Source: Chryseobacterium sp. OV279 (lineage in GTDB: Bacteria > Bacteroidota > Bacteroidia > Flavobacteriales > Weeksellaceae). Taken from it: a stretch of 64,000 nt of DNA. A program made the position numbers and the translations under genes. The notes under the pieces are model-generated. The model ran no database searches, was not told the origin of the DNA, and saw only the letters and a list, made by a program, of their open reading frames with translations. Shown piece by piece: positions 41,947 through 50,881 of the stretch (position 1 is its first letter; the number at the start of each line of letters is the position of its first letter). The stretch covers positions 744,001 through 808,000 of the forward strand of contig NZ_FQUD01000001.1 of assembly GCF_900128945.1 (NCBI RefSeq). The letters run 5' to 3'.

Positions 41947-42576
41947 ATGGAACTATTCATTAAGAGATTTGAAAATAGACCAGTAGATTCAAACTGTTTT
42001 TTAATTTTTAATGAACAGAATACGGCTGTTGTTATTGATCCCGGGACTCAGGATCATACCGAACTGTATGAGTTTATCGCGAAAGAAAACCTTAAAGTTG
42101 AATATTGTATTATTACGCATGGCCACTTTGACCACGTATATGGTATAGAAGATATAGTGTCCCGATATGATCCGAAGTGTGTTCTAAGCAATGAATCACT
42201 GGCCTATATTGGGAATATTAAGAAAAACCTTTCCGTGTTTTATGGAAAACAGTTTTCTTATCAACTCCAAAATTATATAGCTGTCTGTGAAGATGGCTAT
42301 ACAATTAATTGGGATGGTCATGACTTGGAATTTTATCATACAAAAGGACATACAGATTCATGCATCAGCTGTAAAATAAATAATGATGTTTTTGTGGGAG
42401 ATTTAATGATAAAAGGAGAGAAAACAGTGACTAAATTACCTTCCGGAAACAAGGGGATGGCAGAAAAGTCAATCAATACGATGCTGAATCTTGCCGGAAT
42501 AGAAATAATCTACGGCGGACATGGTGAACCTATGACAAAAATGGAGGCAAAGAAATTTTTTTTCAATGAGAACTGA
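41947..42576 (+). CDS. MBL-fold hydrolase (glyoxalase II-like)
   Basis: This 209-aa metallo-hydrolase has the signature His58-Gly-His60-Phe-Asp62-His63 (THGHFDHVYG), HTDSCISC, FVGDLMIKG and the end YGGHGEPM. The fold is that of glyoxalase II and related thioesterases. Coming 2 bp after the second SDR and inside the carrier-protein module, it could release a misloaded or finished acyl group from a carrier or act on a CoA thioester. This is inference; the substrate is unknown. Confidence 0.8.
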   Translation: MELFIKRFENRPVDSNCFLIFNEQNTAVVIDPGTQDHTELYEFIAKENLKVEYCIITHGHFDHVYGIEDIVSRYDPKCVLSNESLAYIGNIKKNLSVFYGKQFSYQLQNYIAVCEDGYTINWDGHDLEFYHTKGHTDSCISCKINNDVFVGDLMIKGEKTVTKLPSGNKGMAEKSINTMLNLAGIEIIYGGHGEPMTKMEAKKFFFNEN

Positions 42577-43885
42577 AAATGCATTAAAATATACAATTGA
42601 TACGATCCTGACGATTGCGCTGGGATATAAGATTGATTTTTCTGTATCTCATTATTCAGAGAAAAATATTGAAATTGTATGTAGAGATAAAAAGATGAAT
42701 TTCCTTATTTGTGGGACTGATGATTTTCAGGAACTGCTTGAAGGGAAATTAAACCTGTCTTCTGTTTCAGCTTTCGATGAGTACAGTCAGATTCCTGTTA
42801 TTAAAACTAACGGGGAGGAAAACCTGTATCAAAGGGATGAAGAAAAACTAACGGTCAATTTTGACTTACTTTCTTTGCCGTTTATTTTACTTTCCAGTTT
42901 GGATGAGTATCTCTCGGAAGATAAAGATGAGTATGACAGATTTCTGTATAAAAACAGTATTTCTAAAAAATATGATCTTATTAAAATTGCGTTGGTAGAT
43001 GAATATGCCATGTTGATAAGAACAGTTATTCAAAAAGAATATCCTGATATTGAAATCAGGCCAAGGAAATTCTCTGTTACACCAACCCATGATATTGATG
43101 ATATTTATCGTTTTACAGGGCCTTTTAAAGCAGTAAAATCAATTATCGGACAATTGGTGAATACGTGGGACTTTAAAGAAGTTTTTTCTGCGTTTAATTT
43201 TTTTCTGCAGAGTTTATCAGATAAATGTAAAGACCCTTATTTTAAAGGAATTGAAAAGCTTTTTAAAGACTCTGAAGCTAATGGTCTCAAGTCGGTCTTC
43301 TTTTTTATGGCCGGGAATCCGTCAGCTTATGATTCCGGATATGATATTTATGATGAAAATCTGAAAGAAATTTTCAAAAAGATTGATGCTTCGGGGATGA
43401 CCTCAGGAATTCATCCGGGTTTTTACACTTTCAGGGATATTGATGTTCTAAATGAACAGGTTGGAAGAGTGGCCGGAGCTACGGAAAAAGAGATTACACA
43501 CTCGAGACAGCATTATTTGAGATTTGACAGAAGAAAGACTTTTGATAATCTGGAAAAGGCTGGAATTCATACGGACTATACCATGGGATTTGCGGAAGAA
43601 GAAGGATTTAAATGTGGTACTTCACATGAATTTCATCCTTATGATTTGGCGAACGACAGACCTTATAAGATCAAAGAAAAACCTCTGATCGCAATGGATG
43701 TAACAATGAGCATGTATAAAAAATATTCTGTTTCTGAAGCTAAACAGGTTTTGGAAACTTTATGTGAAAGGGTAAAAAGGACGGGAGGAGATTTTATCAT
43801 ATTGTGGCATAATGCTTATGTATACAGAGAAATGGAATTTTACAACAAAGTATATTTAGAATTTTTAAAGAAAAATACAGGATAG
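42566..43885 (+). CDS. Polysaccharide-deacetylase-like protein (DUF7033-type N-terminus)
   Basis: This 439-aa cytoplasmic protein has a less conserved N-terminal half (about 1-165). A CE4-like barrel follows, starting VTPTHDIDD with metal-binding-type His175, Asp176 and Asp178, and continuing with SVFFFMAGNPSAYDSGYDI, GIHPGFYTF and FIILWHNAYVYREMEFY. Proteins of this layout are common in Bacteroidota surface-glycan loci. They may deacetylate a sugar, but I know of no proven activity. The start overlaps the MBL gene by 11 nt. Confidence 0.7.
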   Translation: MRTENALKYTIDTILTIALGYKIDFSVSHYSEKNIEIVCRDKKMNFLICGTDDFQELLEGKLNLSSVSAFDEYSQIPVIKTNGEENLYQRDEEKLTVNFDLLSLPFILLSSLDEYLSEDKDEYDRFLYKNSISKKYDLIKIALVDEYAMLIRTVIQKEYPDIEIRPRKFSVTPTHDIDDIYRFTGPFKAVKSIIGQLVNTWDFKEVFSAFNFFLQSLSDKCKDPYFKGIEKLFKDSEANGLKSVFFFMAGNPSAYDSGYDIYDENLKEIFKKIDASGMTSGIHPGFYTFRDIDVLNEQVGRVAGATEKEITHSRQHYLRFDRRKTFDNLEKAGIHTDYTMGFAEEEGFKCGTSHEFHPYDLANDRPYKIKEKPLIAMDVTMSMYKKYSVSEAKQVLETLCERVKRTGGDFIILWHNAYVYREMEFYNKVYLEFLKKNTG

Positions 43886-45097
43886 ATGAAGGATTTTTTT
43901 AGCACCGTTTTTTCTTTTAATTTTTTTAAAATATTTATATATTTTATATTCGTTTTTTCAGGATCTATCAAGTGGATTCCTTTCCCTATTGACCTAACTT
44001 TGTTTTTTGGAGGGTTGTGTGTTATCGTCTTGTTTTTTGAGATCAAAACAATTACTATTTTTCGAAAAGAAGTATACAATCAAGTATTTTTGATTTTAAT
44101 CTTGTTATCCTTTTTTGCATTTTCGAATTTTTATACGGTATCGTACATTTATTCAGATAAAAAAAATGAGGCAATGTTTCTGAACTTCTTTACGGTTATC
44201 TATCCTTTATTTGCATTTAAAAATGTAATTTTTAAAGAACTTCAGAAGCTGATGTATCTGGTGGGTATCTTTGCAATCTCCATGTTATTATATGTATACT
44301 TTACATCAACATTTATTATATTCTTTGATGCAACTCAGTACATAGAAAATGTACCTACTTACCTTAGTATTGGTATTATGCTCTCAGCATGTTTTGTCTT
44401 TTCATTATCCAGCAAACCTACCATCGCGGTTATTGCATACCGTCTGGTTCTTCTATTCCTTTTAACTCAGCTGGGAGGAAGAGGTCCGATATTTAATCTT
44501 ATTCTATCCCTTTGTATTTATTATATGTTGAATTTGAAAAATCTTAAATTCAATTATAAGGTAATTCTTACATTTATGGCTGCTATTCTTGTTGTGATTT
44601 TCTATCTGGATAATATCATTGATTTGATTATAGAAAATGTAAATGTTGATAGATTCAATATGGTAAAGGCATCATCTGAGGACGGGAGTGTATTATATAG
44701 AGTGATGGTTATGAAAAGAGGGTTGGAAACGTTTTATGAACATCCTTTTTTAGGGTTGGGAATAGGAAGTTCCGGAATCGCTCTTACGGGTGAGGATCAA
44801 GTAGAATTTCCCCATAATTTGATTGTTGAAAGTCTTATGGAATTAGGAATAATGGGAGGCGTTTTATATCTGGGGATTTATATTTATTTTTTTGTTTATC
44901 ATCTAAAATATATTAGAAAAGATAAAAAAATACTTATTATTTATATTGTAAGCCTTTTATTCTTTCTTGAAGATATGAAAAGTGGTTCTTTTGATGGGTG
45001 GAGAATAAGTTTGTTTTGGGTGAGTATATATCTCGTAGAATATAATTTCAAAATGAATAATGCTAAAAACTCTAAACAGCATTTAACAAAAACGTAA
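43886..45097 (+). CDS. O-antigen polymerase/ligase-like membrane protein 1
   Basis: This 403-aa protein has about ten to twelve helices and a periplasmic loop with GSVLYRVMVMKRGLETFYEHPFLG, then GIGSSG and FPHNLIVESLMELGIMGG, the Wzy_C/O-antigen-ligase signature. It starts one base after the previous stop. GC content drops here compared with neighbours, as is usual for Wzy genes. It is either the repeat-unit polymerase or a ligase. A second protein of the same superfamily lies at 55300-56514. Confidence 0.82.
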   Translation: MKDFFSTVFSFNFFKIFIYFIFVFSGSIKWIPFPIDLTLFFGGLCVIVLFFEIKTITIFRKEVYNQVFLILILLSFFAFSNFYTVSYIYSDKKNEAMFLNFFTVIYPLFAFKNVIFKELQKLMYLVGIFAISMLLYVYFTSTFIIFFDATQYIENVPTYLSIGIMLSACFVFSLSSKPTIAVIAYRLVLLFLLTQLGGRGPIFNLILSLCIYYMLNLKNLKFNYKVILTFMAAILVVIFYLDNIIDLIIENVNVDRFNMVKASSEDGSVLYRVMVMKRGLETFYEHPFLGLGIGSSGIALTGEDQVEFPHNLIVESLMELGIMGGVLYLGIYIYFFVYHLKYIRKDKKILIIYIVSLLFFLEDMKSGSFDGWRISLFWVSIYLVEYNFKMNNAKNSKQHLTKT

Positions 45098-45175
45098 CTC
45101 ATTCAGATTTAGATTTTATTTCTAACCAATTATTAGTATTCTTTTGATTATAATATTTAATTACTAAAACTCACA

Positions 45176-46252
45176 TTGATGATTCAAAAAAATATAAACA
45201 AAATAAATAATTTCGACCTCATAAGGCTTTTGGCAGCTTTGGAAGTTGTTTTTACGCATTCGGTACATCATCTTGAGATTAAAGGTGTTATAGGTGAATT
45301 TGGAAATCTGTTTGTTTATTATTTTCCCGGAGTTCCTATTTTCTTTACAATCAGTGGATTTCTAATTTATTGGTCGTATGATAGAAATTCGGATAATATT
45401 GTAAAATATTTGAAAAATAGGCTGTTAAGGCTTTATCCCGCACTTTGGTTTTGTTTAATTATAACCGTAATATTGTTATTGTTTGATGCTAAACAACCCT
45501 TTATCATTCTAAAAGCTGGTGAGTTTTGGTTATGGATTGCTGCCCAATTAACGCTATTTCAGTTCTGGACGCCTGACCTGCTCAGATTTTGGGGTGTAGG
45601 AACTCCCAATGGAAGTTTATGGACTATTTTTATCGAAATACAGTTTTATTTATTTGTTCCGATATTATTTTTTCTACTTAAAGTCTTCAGCAAGCAGAAA
45701 TTTATTATAATACTGGCTATTATGTTGATTTCAATTGGGGTGAATCTTTTCTTTGGACAGTTTTCTGAAGATTCAATGATAGCTAAACTTGGTGGAGTTA
45801 CTGTTTTTCCATATCTCTATAATTTTCTTTTTGGTGTGCTGGCATACCATTATTGGGATAGAATTAAGATTCTTGTTGAAAAGAAAATGCTGCTTTGGCT
45901 GGCTGCCTACATGCTATATATCAATATTTTTGGAAATTGGATGGGGAATGATTTAAATTCATACTTTCTTTATACTCCATACCATTTAATTTCAAATATA
46001 TTTTTAGCTTTTGTAGTACTTTCAACGGCTTTTACTTTTAATAATACCAGTAATAAGATTCTCAATCATAATGATATATCATATGGAGTATATATTTTTC
46101 ATATGCTAGTCATCAATGTTTTAGTTCAGCGGGGATTAATCCACAGTACCTATTATTTTGTATTAGTATTTATTGCAACCATAACATTAGCATCTATTTC
46201 CTGGTTTTTTGTCGAAAGGAAATTTTTAAAACTTAAAAATTTAAAAAAATGA
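45176..46252 (+). CDS. Acyltransferase 3 family (OafA-like) membrane O-acyltransferase
   Basis: This 358-aa protein with about ten helices starts KINNFDLIRLLAALEVVFTHS. This is the family signature: an R-x10-H pair, with the conserved Arg and His in helix 1. It continues with GVPIFFTISGFLIYWSY, RLLRLYPALWF and NGSLWTIFIEIQFYLFVP, and ends with SWFFVERKFLKLKNLKK. It probably O-acetylates a sugar of the repeat unit. It follows the largest gap inside this half of the locus (78 bp). Confidence 0.86.
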   Translation: MMIQKNINKINNFDLIRLLAALEVVFTHSVHHLEIKGVIGEFGNLFVYYFPGVPIFFTISGFLIYWSYDRNSDNIVKYLKNRLLRLYPALWFCLIITVILLLFDAKQPFIILKAGEFWLWIAAQLTLFQFWTPDLLRFWGVGTPNGSLWTIFIEIQFYLFVPILFFLLKVFSKQKFIIILAIMLISIGVNLFFGQFSEDSMIAKLGGVTVFPYLYNFLFGVLAYHYWDRIKILVEKKMLLWLAAYMLYINIFGNWMGNDLNSYFLYTPYHLISNIFLAFVVLSTAFTFNNTSNKILNHNDISYGVYIFHMLVINVLVQRGLIHSTYYFVLVFIATITLASISWFFVERKFLKLKNLKK

Positions 46253-47436
46253 AAATATTAATGCTTTGTGAACTTTATGTAGAAAGTCTGGAGTATCAGG
46301 AGAATTTACTGGTGAAATATTACCAAAAGCATGGCCATGAAGTGACTGTCATTACTTCTACCTATGATAATGTATTTGATTATTACAATAACATCCATGA
46401 TAATTCTAAGCCTGAAAGAATATTGTATGATCATGGAGCAAAAATCATAAAGCTTCCATTTAAATTTAATTATTTAGGGAAAATTAAAAAATATACATCC
46501 ATTACAAAAATTGTAGAAGAAGTTAAGCCGGACCTCTTATACATTCACGATATTATGCCTAATATGTTTGAAATGCTGGATTACAAAAAAAGGAATCCTC
46601 ATGTGAAGATGATTATGGACTATCACTGTGATTATAGCAACTCTGCAAATAACTGGCTTTCTTTAAATATTCTTCACAAGGTATTGAGAAAGTATATATA
46701 CATGAACCCGATCCGTAAACATATAGCAAAATTTTATCCAATAGTTCCGGGAAGTACCAAATTCCTTAAAGAAGTATATGGCATTCCTGTCAACGAAATG
46801 GAAGTGCTTCCTTTAGGAGCAGATACGGATATGGTGGAAGAGTTGAAAAATCAGGGAGCAGGAAAAGAGATCAGGAAAAAACTGGGAATTGCTGAAAATG
46901 ATGTTATCATTTTTACAGGAGGAAAATTTACACCTGCAAAAAAAACAGATCTTCTTCTTAAAGCATTTAACGAAATTAATGATGAAAGATTACATATGAT
47001 TATAGTTGGAGATGCCGATCAGTATAACCAGGAATATAAAAAAGAATTACTAAGTTTGTCCGATAATAATCCGAATATTCATTATATTGGATGGTTGAAT
47101 AATAAAGGGGTATATGAGCATCTTTCCGCATCAGATATTGCTGTATTTCCTGCCAGCCAGTCTATAGTTTGGCAGCAAGCTATCGCTTCGGGACTTCCAT
47201 TGATTGTAGGAGATGTAGGAGAGCAATCTGTTCAGTACCTGAATGAGTTCGGTGCAATTATTGAATTGAGTTCGGAAAATATAACTAAAGAAAATATAAA
47301 AAAGAGCATTGAGCAGATTTTGTATGTTGAAAATGAACTCAGCTTAAGAAAAGAACTGGCTTCAAAAACAGCAGCAAAATATCTGGACTGGAATCACCTT
47401 ATTAATAAAACACTTTCGCATGTCAAAACTACTTAG
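46249..47436 (+). CDS. GT4 family glycosyltransferase 1
   Basis: This 395-aa GT-B enzyme has N-terminal MKILMLCELYVESLEYQENLLVKYYQKHGHEVTVI, with the C-terminal donor domain showing IIFTGGKFTPAKKTDLLLKAF and GLPLIVGDVGEQSVQYL (E-x7-E region). It probably adds one sugar of the repeat unit on the cytoplasmic side. Its start overlaps the acyltransferase by 4 nt and its end overlaps the secreted-protein gene by 17 nt. The donor and acceptor cannot be told. Confidence 0.86.
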   Translation: MKILMLCELYVESLEYQENLLVKYYQKHGHEVTVITSTYDNVFDYYNNIHDNSKPERILYDHGAKIIKLPFKFNYLGKIKKYTSITKIVEEVKPDLLYIHDIMPNMFEMLDYKKRNPHVKMIMDYHCDYSNSANNWLSLNILHKVLRKYIYMNPIRKHIAKFYPIVPGSTKFLKEVYGIPVNEMEVLPLGADTDMVEELKNQGAGKEIRKKLGIAENDVIIFTGGKFTPAKKTDLLLKAFNEINDERLHMIIVGDADQYNQEYKKELLSLSDNNPNIHYIGWLNNKGVYEHLSASDIAVFPASQSIVWQQAIASGLPLIVGDVGEQSVQYLNEFGAIIELSSENITKENIKKSIEQILYVENELSLRKELASKTAAKYLDWNHLINKTLSHVKTT

Positions 47437-48340
47437 TAACAGTATTTTATGTTTTGTATTCCTGATCGGTGCAATACACATTTCTGCACAAAAGAAAGCC
47501 AAGAAAGCAGTTCCCGAAGTACTGATTGCTTCCGGAAATAAAAGTGTCGAGTATAAAAAATTCATATCCGATAATAATATAAAACTGGTAAGTTTTGTCA
47601 ATGACAGACAGTTTTTGGACGAGAAAAAAGAATTTGCCTTTAATCCGGAGCATCTCCGTGAGCAGGTAAGACTGGCTTATCCTGATCCTAAAGCAAAAGG
47701 GATGGCCTATATAGATCTGGAATACCCCTATCTTGAGTATCTGATTAATGAAGATGTTTCCAGCGATAATTTTAAAAAAAGCTTAAAACTTTTTCTGGAT
47801 GTATTGAAACTTGTAAAGGCAGAAAGACCTGGGGTGAAATGGGGATATTACTATATTCCTTTTACGACCTATTGGGAAAGGAAAACAGATTTTTTTGAAA
47901 GACATAAAAAGGTTCAGGAAATTATTAATAACAGCGATGTATTGTTTCCTTCAATCTATATTTTTTATAATAATGCCGATTTTGATTCTGAAAATATTGA
48001 TTATTTAAAAGACAATACCAGAGAAATGATCAGAATCGGACAACTCTACAATAAAAAAGTATATCCGTTCATAATGTCCCGCTACCATCCCTCTACCGCC
48101 AAAATTGGCAATGGTAGAATCAGTACAGAAAATTTCAGAACCTATGTATCTGAAATGATGAAAACAAACTATAAAGGGAAAAAGGTAGATGGAATTGTTC
48201 TATGGAATTTCGATGATTATTCCTATAGAATTAAAGAACCGAAGATTCATGAAGAATTTAGTAAAAGTAAAATTAATTTTGATAAGTTTTACGATGATTA
48301 TATCATGAGCTTATTAAACATAATGCTAAAAGAAAGATAA
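47420..48340 (+). CDS. Secreted TIM-barrel protein resembling GH56 hyaluronidases
   Basis: This 306-aa protein has a signal peptide (FVFLIGAIHISAQ, cut near 23). The motif order matches animal GH56 hyaluronidases: MAYIDLEYP with Asp99-x-Glu101 (GH56 has the catalytic DxE in VIDWE), WGYYYIPF at 141-148 (GH56 WGFY.FPD), VLFPSIYI at 174-181 (GH56 LYPSIY), VYPFI at 214-218, and DGIVLWNFDD at 257-266 (GH56 GVVLW). Overall similarity is low, so family assignment is tentative. In this locus it could trim or release the polymer in the periplasm or at the surface. Confidence 0.6.
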   Translation: MSKLLSNSILCFVFLIGAIHISAQKKAKKAVPEVLIASGNKSVEYKKFISDNNIKLVSFVNDRQFLDEKKEFAFNPEHLREQVRLAYPDPKAKGMAYIDLEYPYLEYLINEDVSSDNFKKSLKLFLDVLKLVKAERPGVKWGYYYIPFTTYWERKTDFFERHKKVQEIINNSDVLFPSIYIFYNNADFDSENIDYLKDNTREMIRIGQLYNKKVYPFIMSRYHPSTAKIGNGRISTENFRTYVSEMMKTNYKGKKVDGIVLWNFDDYSYRIKEPKIHEEFSKSKINFDKFYDDYIMSLLNIMLKER

Positions 48341-48349
48341 CATAAAAAA

Positions 48350-49495
48350 ATGGGAAAAGAAGATACTTATCAGATTTGTACAAAAACAATTATGGATACT
48401 ACAGATCCTAATATTGTTTTCAATGAAAAAGGTGAAAGTGATTATTACATCAATTATAAAGAAAGTATTCTGCCTAACTGGCATACAGATGAAAGAGGTT
48501 TAAGAGAGCTGGAACAGGAGGCTGAAAAAATAAAAAAAGACGGGAAAAACAGAGATTTTGACTGTATTATTGGATTAAGCGGTGGGCTGGACAGCTCCTA
48601 CGCAGCCTATGTAGCCAAAGAGATCATGGGATTGCGTCCACTTATTTTTCACGTAGATGCGGGCTGGAATACAGACAGAGCGGTAAGCAATATCGAAAAA
48701 CTGGTTAACGGGCTTAATTTGGATCTCTATACCGAAGTAATCAATTGGGAAGAGATGAAAGACCTGCAGGTAGCATTCCTGAAATCTCAGATTGCAGATC
48801 AGGATATGCCACAGGATATTGCATTCTTTTCTGGTCTTTATAAGTTTGCCAAAAAAAATAAAATAAAATATGTCTTAACCGGGGGAAACTTTTCTACCGA
48901 ATGTTGCCGTGAGCCCGAAGAGTGGGGAGCATATCCTGGAATTGACAAGACATTAATTTTAGATATTCATAAAAAATTCGGAAAAAGAGATCTTAAAACA
49001 TTCCCGATCGTGGATATTATGAGCTATAAGCTGTATTACAAATATGTTTTGGGAATGCAGGTTTATAAGCCTCTGAACTGTCTGCCATATATCAAAAAAG
49101 ATGTTGAACAGCTATTGTTAGACAGATATGGATGGGAAAGTTTTCAGCATAAACATCATGAGTCGAGATTTACCAGATTCTTCGAAGATTACTGGATGCC
49201 GAGAAAATTCGGATATCAGAAAAGAAAAGCCCATTTCTCCAGTTTGATTCTTACCGGACAGATGACAAGAGAAGAAGCTTTGGAAAGAGTGTCTAAACCT
49301 GAGCTTTCTGAAGAATTTTTACTGAAGGAGTTTGAATATGTGGCTAACAAGTTAGACCTGACTACAGATGAACTTCAGAAATTATTTGAAGGAGAAAACA
49401 AAACATACCACGATTACAAAAATAAAAGACAACTTATTGGTCTTGGTGCAAAATCAATGAAAGTATTGGGGTTAGAAAAAAGATTATTTAGATGA
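48350..49495 (+). CDS. wbpG: WbpG-type N-acetyl-sugar amidotransferase
   Basis: This 381-aa PP-loop ATPase has IIGLSGGLDSSYAAYVA (about 63-79). With a HisH/HisF pair supplying ammonia, it converts an N-acetyl group of a uronic-acid sugar to an acetamidino group, as in P. aeruginosa O5. The N-terminal segment ICTKTIMDTTDPNIVFNEKGESDYY corresponds to the family's CxxC...CxxC motif, but only Cys10 remains (Thr13, Ser30, Tyr33 replace the others). The hisH-like gene overlaps its end by 4 nt. Confidence 0.88.
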   Translation: MGKEDTYQICTKTIMDTTDPNIVFNEKGESDYYINYKESILPNWHTDERGLRELEQEAEKIKKDGKNRDFDCIIGLSGGLDSSYAAYVAKEIMGLRPLIFHVDAGWNTDRAVSNIEKLVNGLNLDLYTEVINWEEMKDLQVAFLKSQIADQDMPQDIAFFSGLYKFAKKNKIKYVLTGGNFSTECCREPEEWGAYPGIDKTLILDIHKKFGKRDLKTFPIVDIMSYKLYYKYVLGMQVYKPLNCLPYIKKDVEQLLLDRYGWESFQHKHHESRFTRFFEDYWMPRKFGYQKRKAHFSSLILTGQMTREEALERVSKPELSEEFLLKEFEYVANKLDLTTDELQKLFEGENKTYHDYKNKRQLIGLGAKSMKVLGLEKRLFR

Positions 49496-50106
49496 TAACA
49501 CTTATTGATTACGGGGTAGGAAACATCAATGCCTTTGTAAATGTATATAAAAGGGTTGACGTTCCTGTAAAAATAGCCAAAACTAAAGAAGATCTGGAAG
49601 GGGCAGAAAAACTGATTCTTCCGGGAGTAGGGCATTTCGACCACGCAATGACTGAGCTGAATAACTCTGGAATGAGAGATAAACTGGATGATCTTGTGCT
49701 TGGCCAGAACATCCCCGTTATTGGAATATGTGTTGGAATGCAGATGATGGCCAATAATAGTGATGAAGGAAAACTAGACGGTCTGAAATGGATTGATGCT
49801 TCTGTGAAGAAATTTGACGAAACAAAAATTCATCAGGTGACAAGACTTCCGCACATGGGTTGGAATGATGTAAAACCCGTTAAAGATATTCCATTGTTTA
49901 AAGGCCTTGAAACCGACTCTATTTTTTACTTTCTTCATACGTATTATTTTCATTGTAACAATCAGGAAGATATTATGGCTATTACGGATTATGGAGGTGA
50001 ATTTGCTTCGGCTGCACACCATGACAATAAGTACGGAATACAGTTTCATCCCGAAAAAAGCCATCATTATGGCGAAATCTTATTACACAACTTTGCAAAA
50101 TTATAA
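49492..50106 (+). CDS. hisH: HisH-type glutamine amidotransferase for sugar amidination
   Basis: This 204-aa class I amidotransferase has the triad Cys80 (PVIGICVGMQ) with His and Glu in GIQFHPEKS. It also has the IDYGVGNINAF start and the LPHMGWNDV and FLHTYYFHC motifs of HisH. It releases ammonia from glutamine. Because wbpG precedes it and no other histidine gene is near, it should feed WbpG via the HisF-like partner rather than make histidine. Confidence 0.9.
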   Translation: MITLIDYGVGNINAFVNVYKRVDVPVKIAKTKEDLEGAEKLILPGVGHFDHAMTELNNSGMRDKLDDLVLGQNIPVIGICVGMQMMANNSDEGKLDGLKWIDASVKKFDETKIHQVTRLPHMGWNDVKPVKDIPLFKGLETDSIFYFLHTYYFHCNNQEDIMAITDYGGEFASAAHHDNKYGIQFHPEKSHHYGEILLHNFAKL

Positions 50107-50112
50107 TCACAA

Positions 50113-50877
50113 ATGCTGAGGCCTAGAATTATACCGAGTCTTTTACTCCAGGATAATGGACTTGTAAAGACTGTCAATTTTAAAAATCCAAAATACGTCG
50201 GAGATCCCATCAATGCCGTAAGGATATTTAACGAAAAGGAAGTCGACGAACTTGCTATTTTTGATATCGATGCTACCGCTAAAGGCCTTGAGCCGAACTA
50301 TAGCCTGATTGAAAGAATAGCGAACCAGTCCAGAATGCCACTTTGCTACGGCGGTGGTGTGAAAACTGTAGAACAGGCTCAGAAAATTTTTGGACTTGGA
50401 ATCGAAAAAATAGCACTTTCTTCCGCTGTACTTCAAAATCCACAGTTAATTACTCAAATCGCAGAACGTGTAGGTTCCCAAAGTGTGATTGTAGTCCTGG
50501 ACGTAAAGAAAAAACTTTTTGGAGGCTACGAAGTCTATACCCACAATGGTAAAAAAGCTACTGGAATAGATCCCTTTAAGTTTGTAGAAGAAGCACAGAA
50601 GCTCGGGGCTGGTGAAATAGTCATTAATTCGATAGATCAGGACGGTGTTATGAAAGGGTATGATATGGCTTTAATCAATAAGGTTAGAGAAAAGATATCA
50701 CTTCCGCTTACCGTTTTGGGAGGTGCCGGTACTTTGAATGATGTGAAGCAGGTCATCGATAAACATGGAATAATAGGGGTCGCTGCAGGAAGTCTGTTTG
50801 TATTTAAAGGAGTTTATAAAGCTGTTTTAATAAATTATCCTACTTTTGAAGAAAAGGAAAAATTAATACAAAACTAA
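50113..50877 (+). CDS. hisF: HisF-like subunit for sugar amidination
   Basis: This 254-aa (beta-alpha)8 barrel is clearly HisF-derived: MLRPRIIPSLLLQDNGLVKTVNF, YGGGVKT, VIVVLDVKKK, INSIDQDGVMKGYD and VLGGAGT. The catalytic Asp of authentic HisF at position 11 (CLDVKDG) is Leu here, whereas the aspartates of the VLDVK and SIDQDG strands remain. This fits a barrel kept as an ammonia channel and HisH activator for WbpG rather than an imidazole-glycerol-phosphate cyclase. Confidence 0.9.
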   Translation: MLRPRIIPSLLLQDNGLVKTVNFKNPKYVGDPINAVRIFNEKEVDELAIFDIDATAKGLEPNYSLIERIANQSRMPLCYGGGVKTVEQAQKIFGLGIEKIALSSAVLQNPQLITQIAERVGSQSVIVVLDVKKKLFGGYEVYTHNGKKATGIDPFKFVEEAQKLGAGEIVINSIDQDGVMKGYDMALINKVREKISLPLTVLGGAGTLNDVKQVIDKHGIIGVAAGSLFVFKGVYKAVLINYPTFEEKEKLIQN

Positions 50878-50881
50878 CTGG

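Noticed and set aside
49492-50877. HisH/HisF as histidine biosynthesis genes
   Set aside because: They follow wbpG directly, no other his gene is nearby and the HisF-like barrel lacks the catalytic Asp11.
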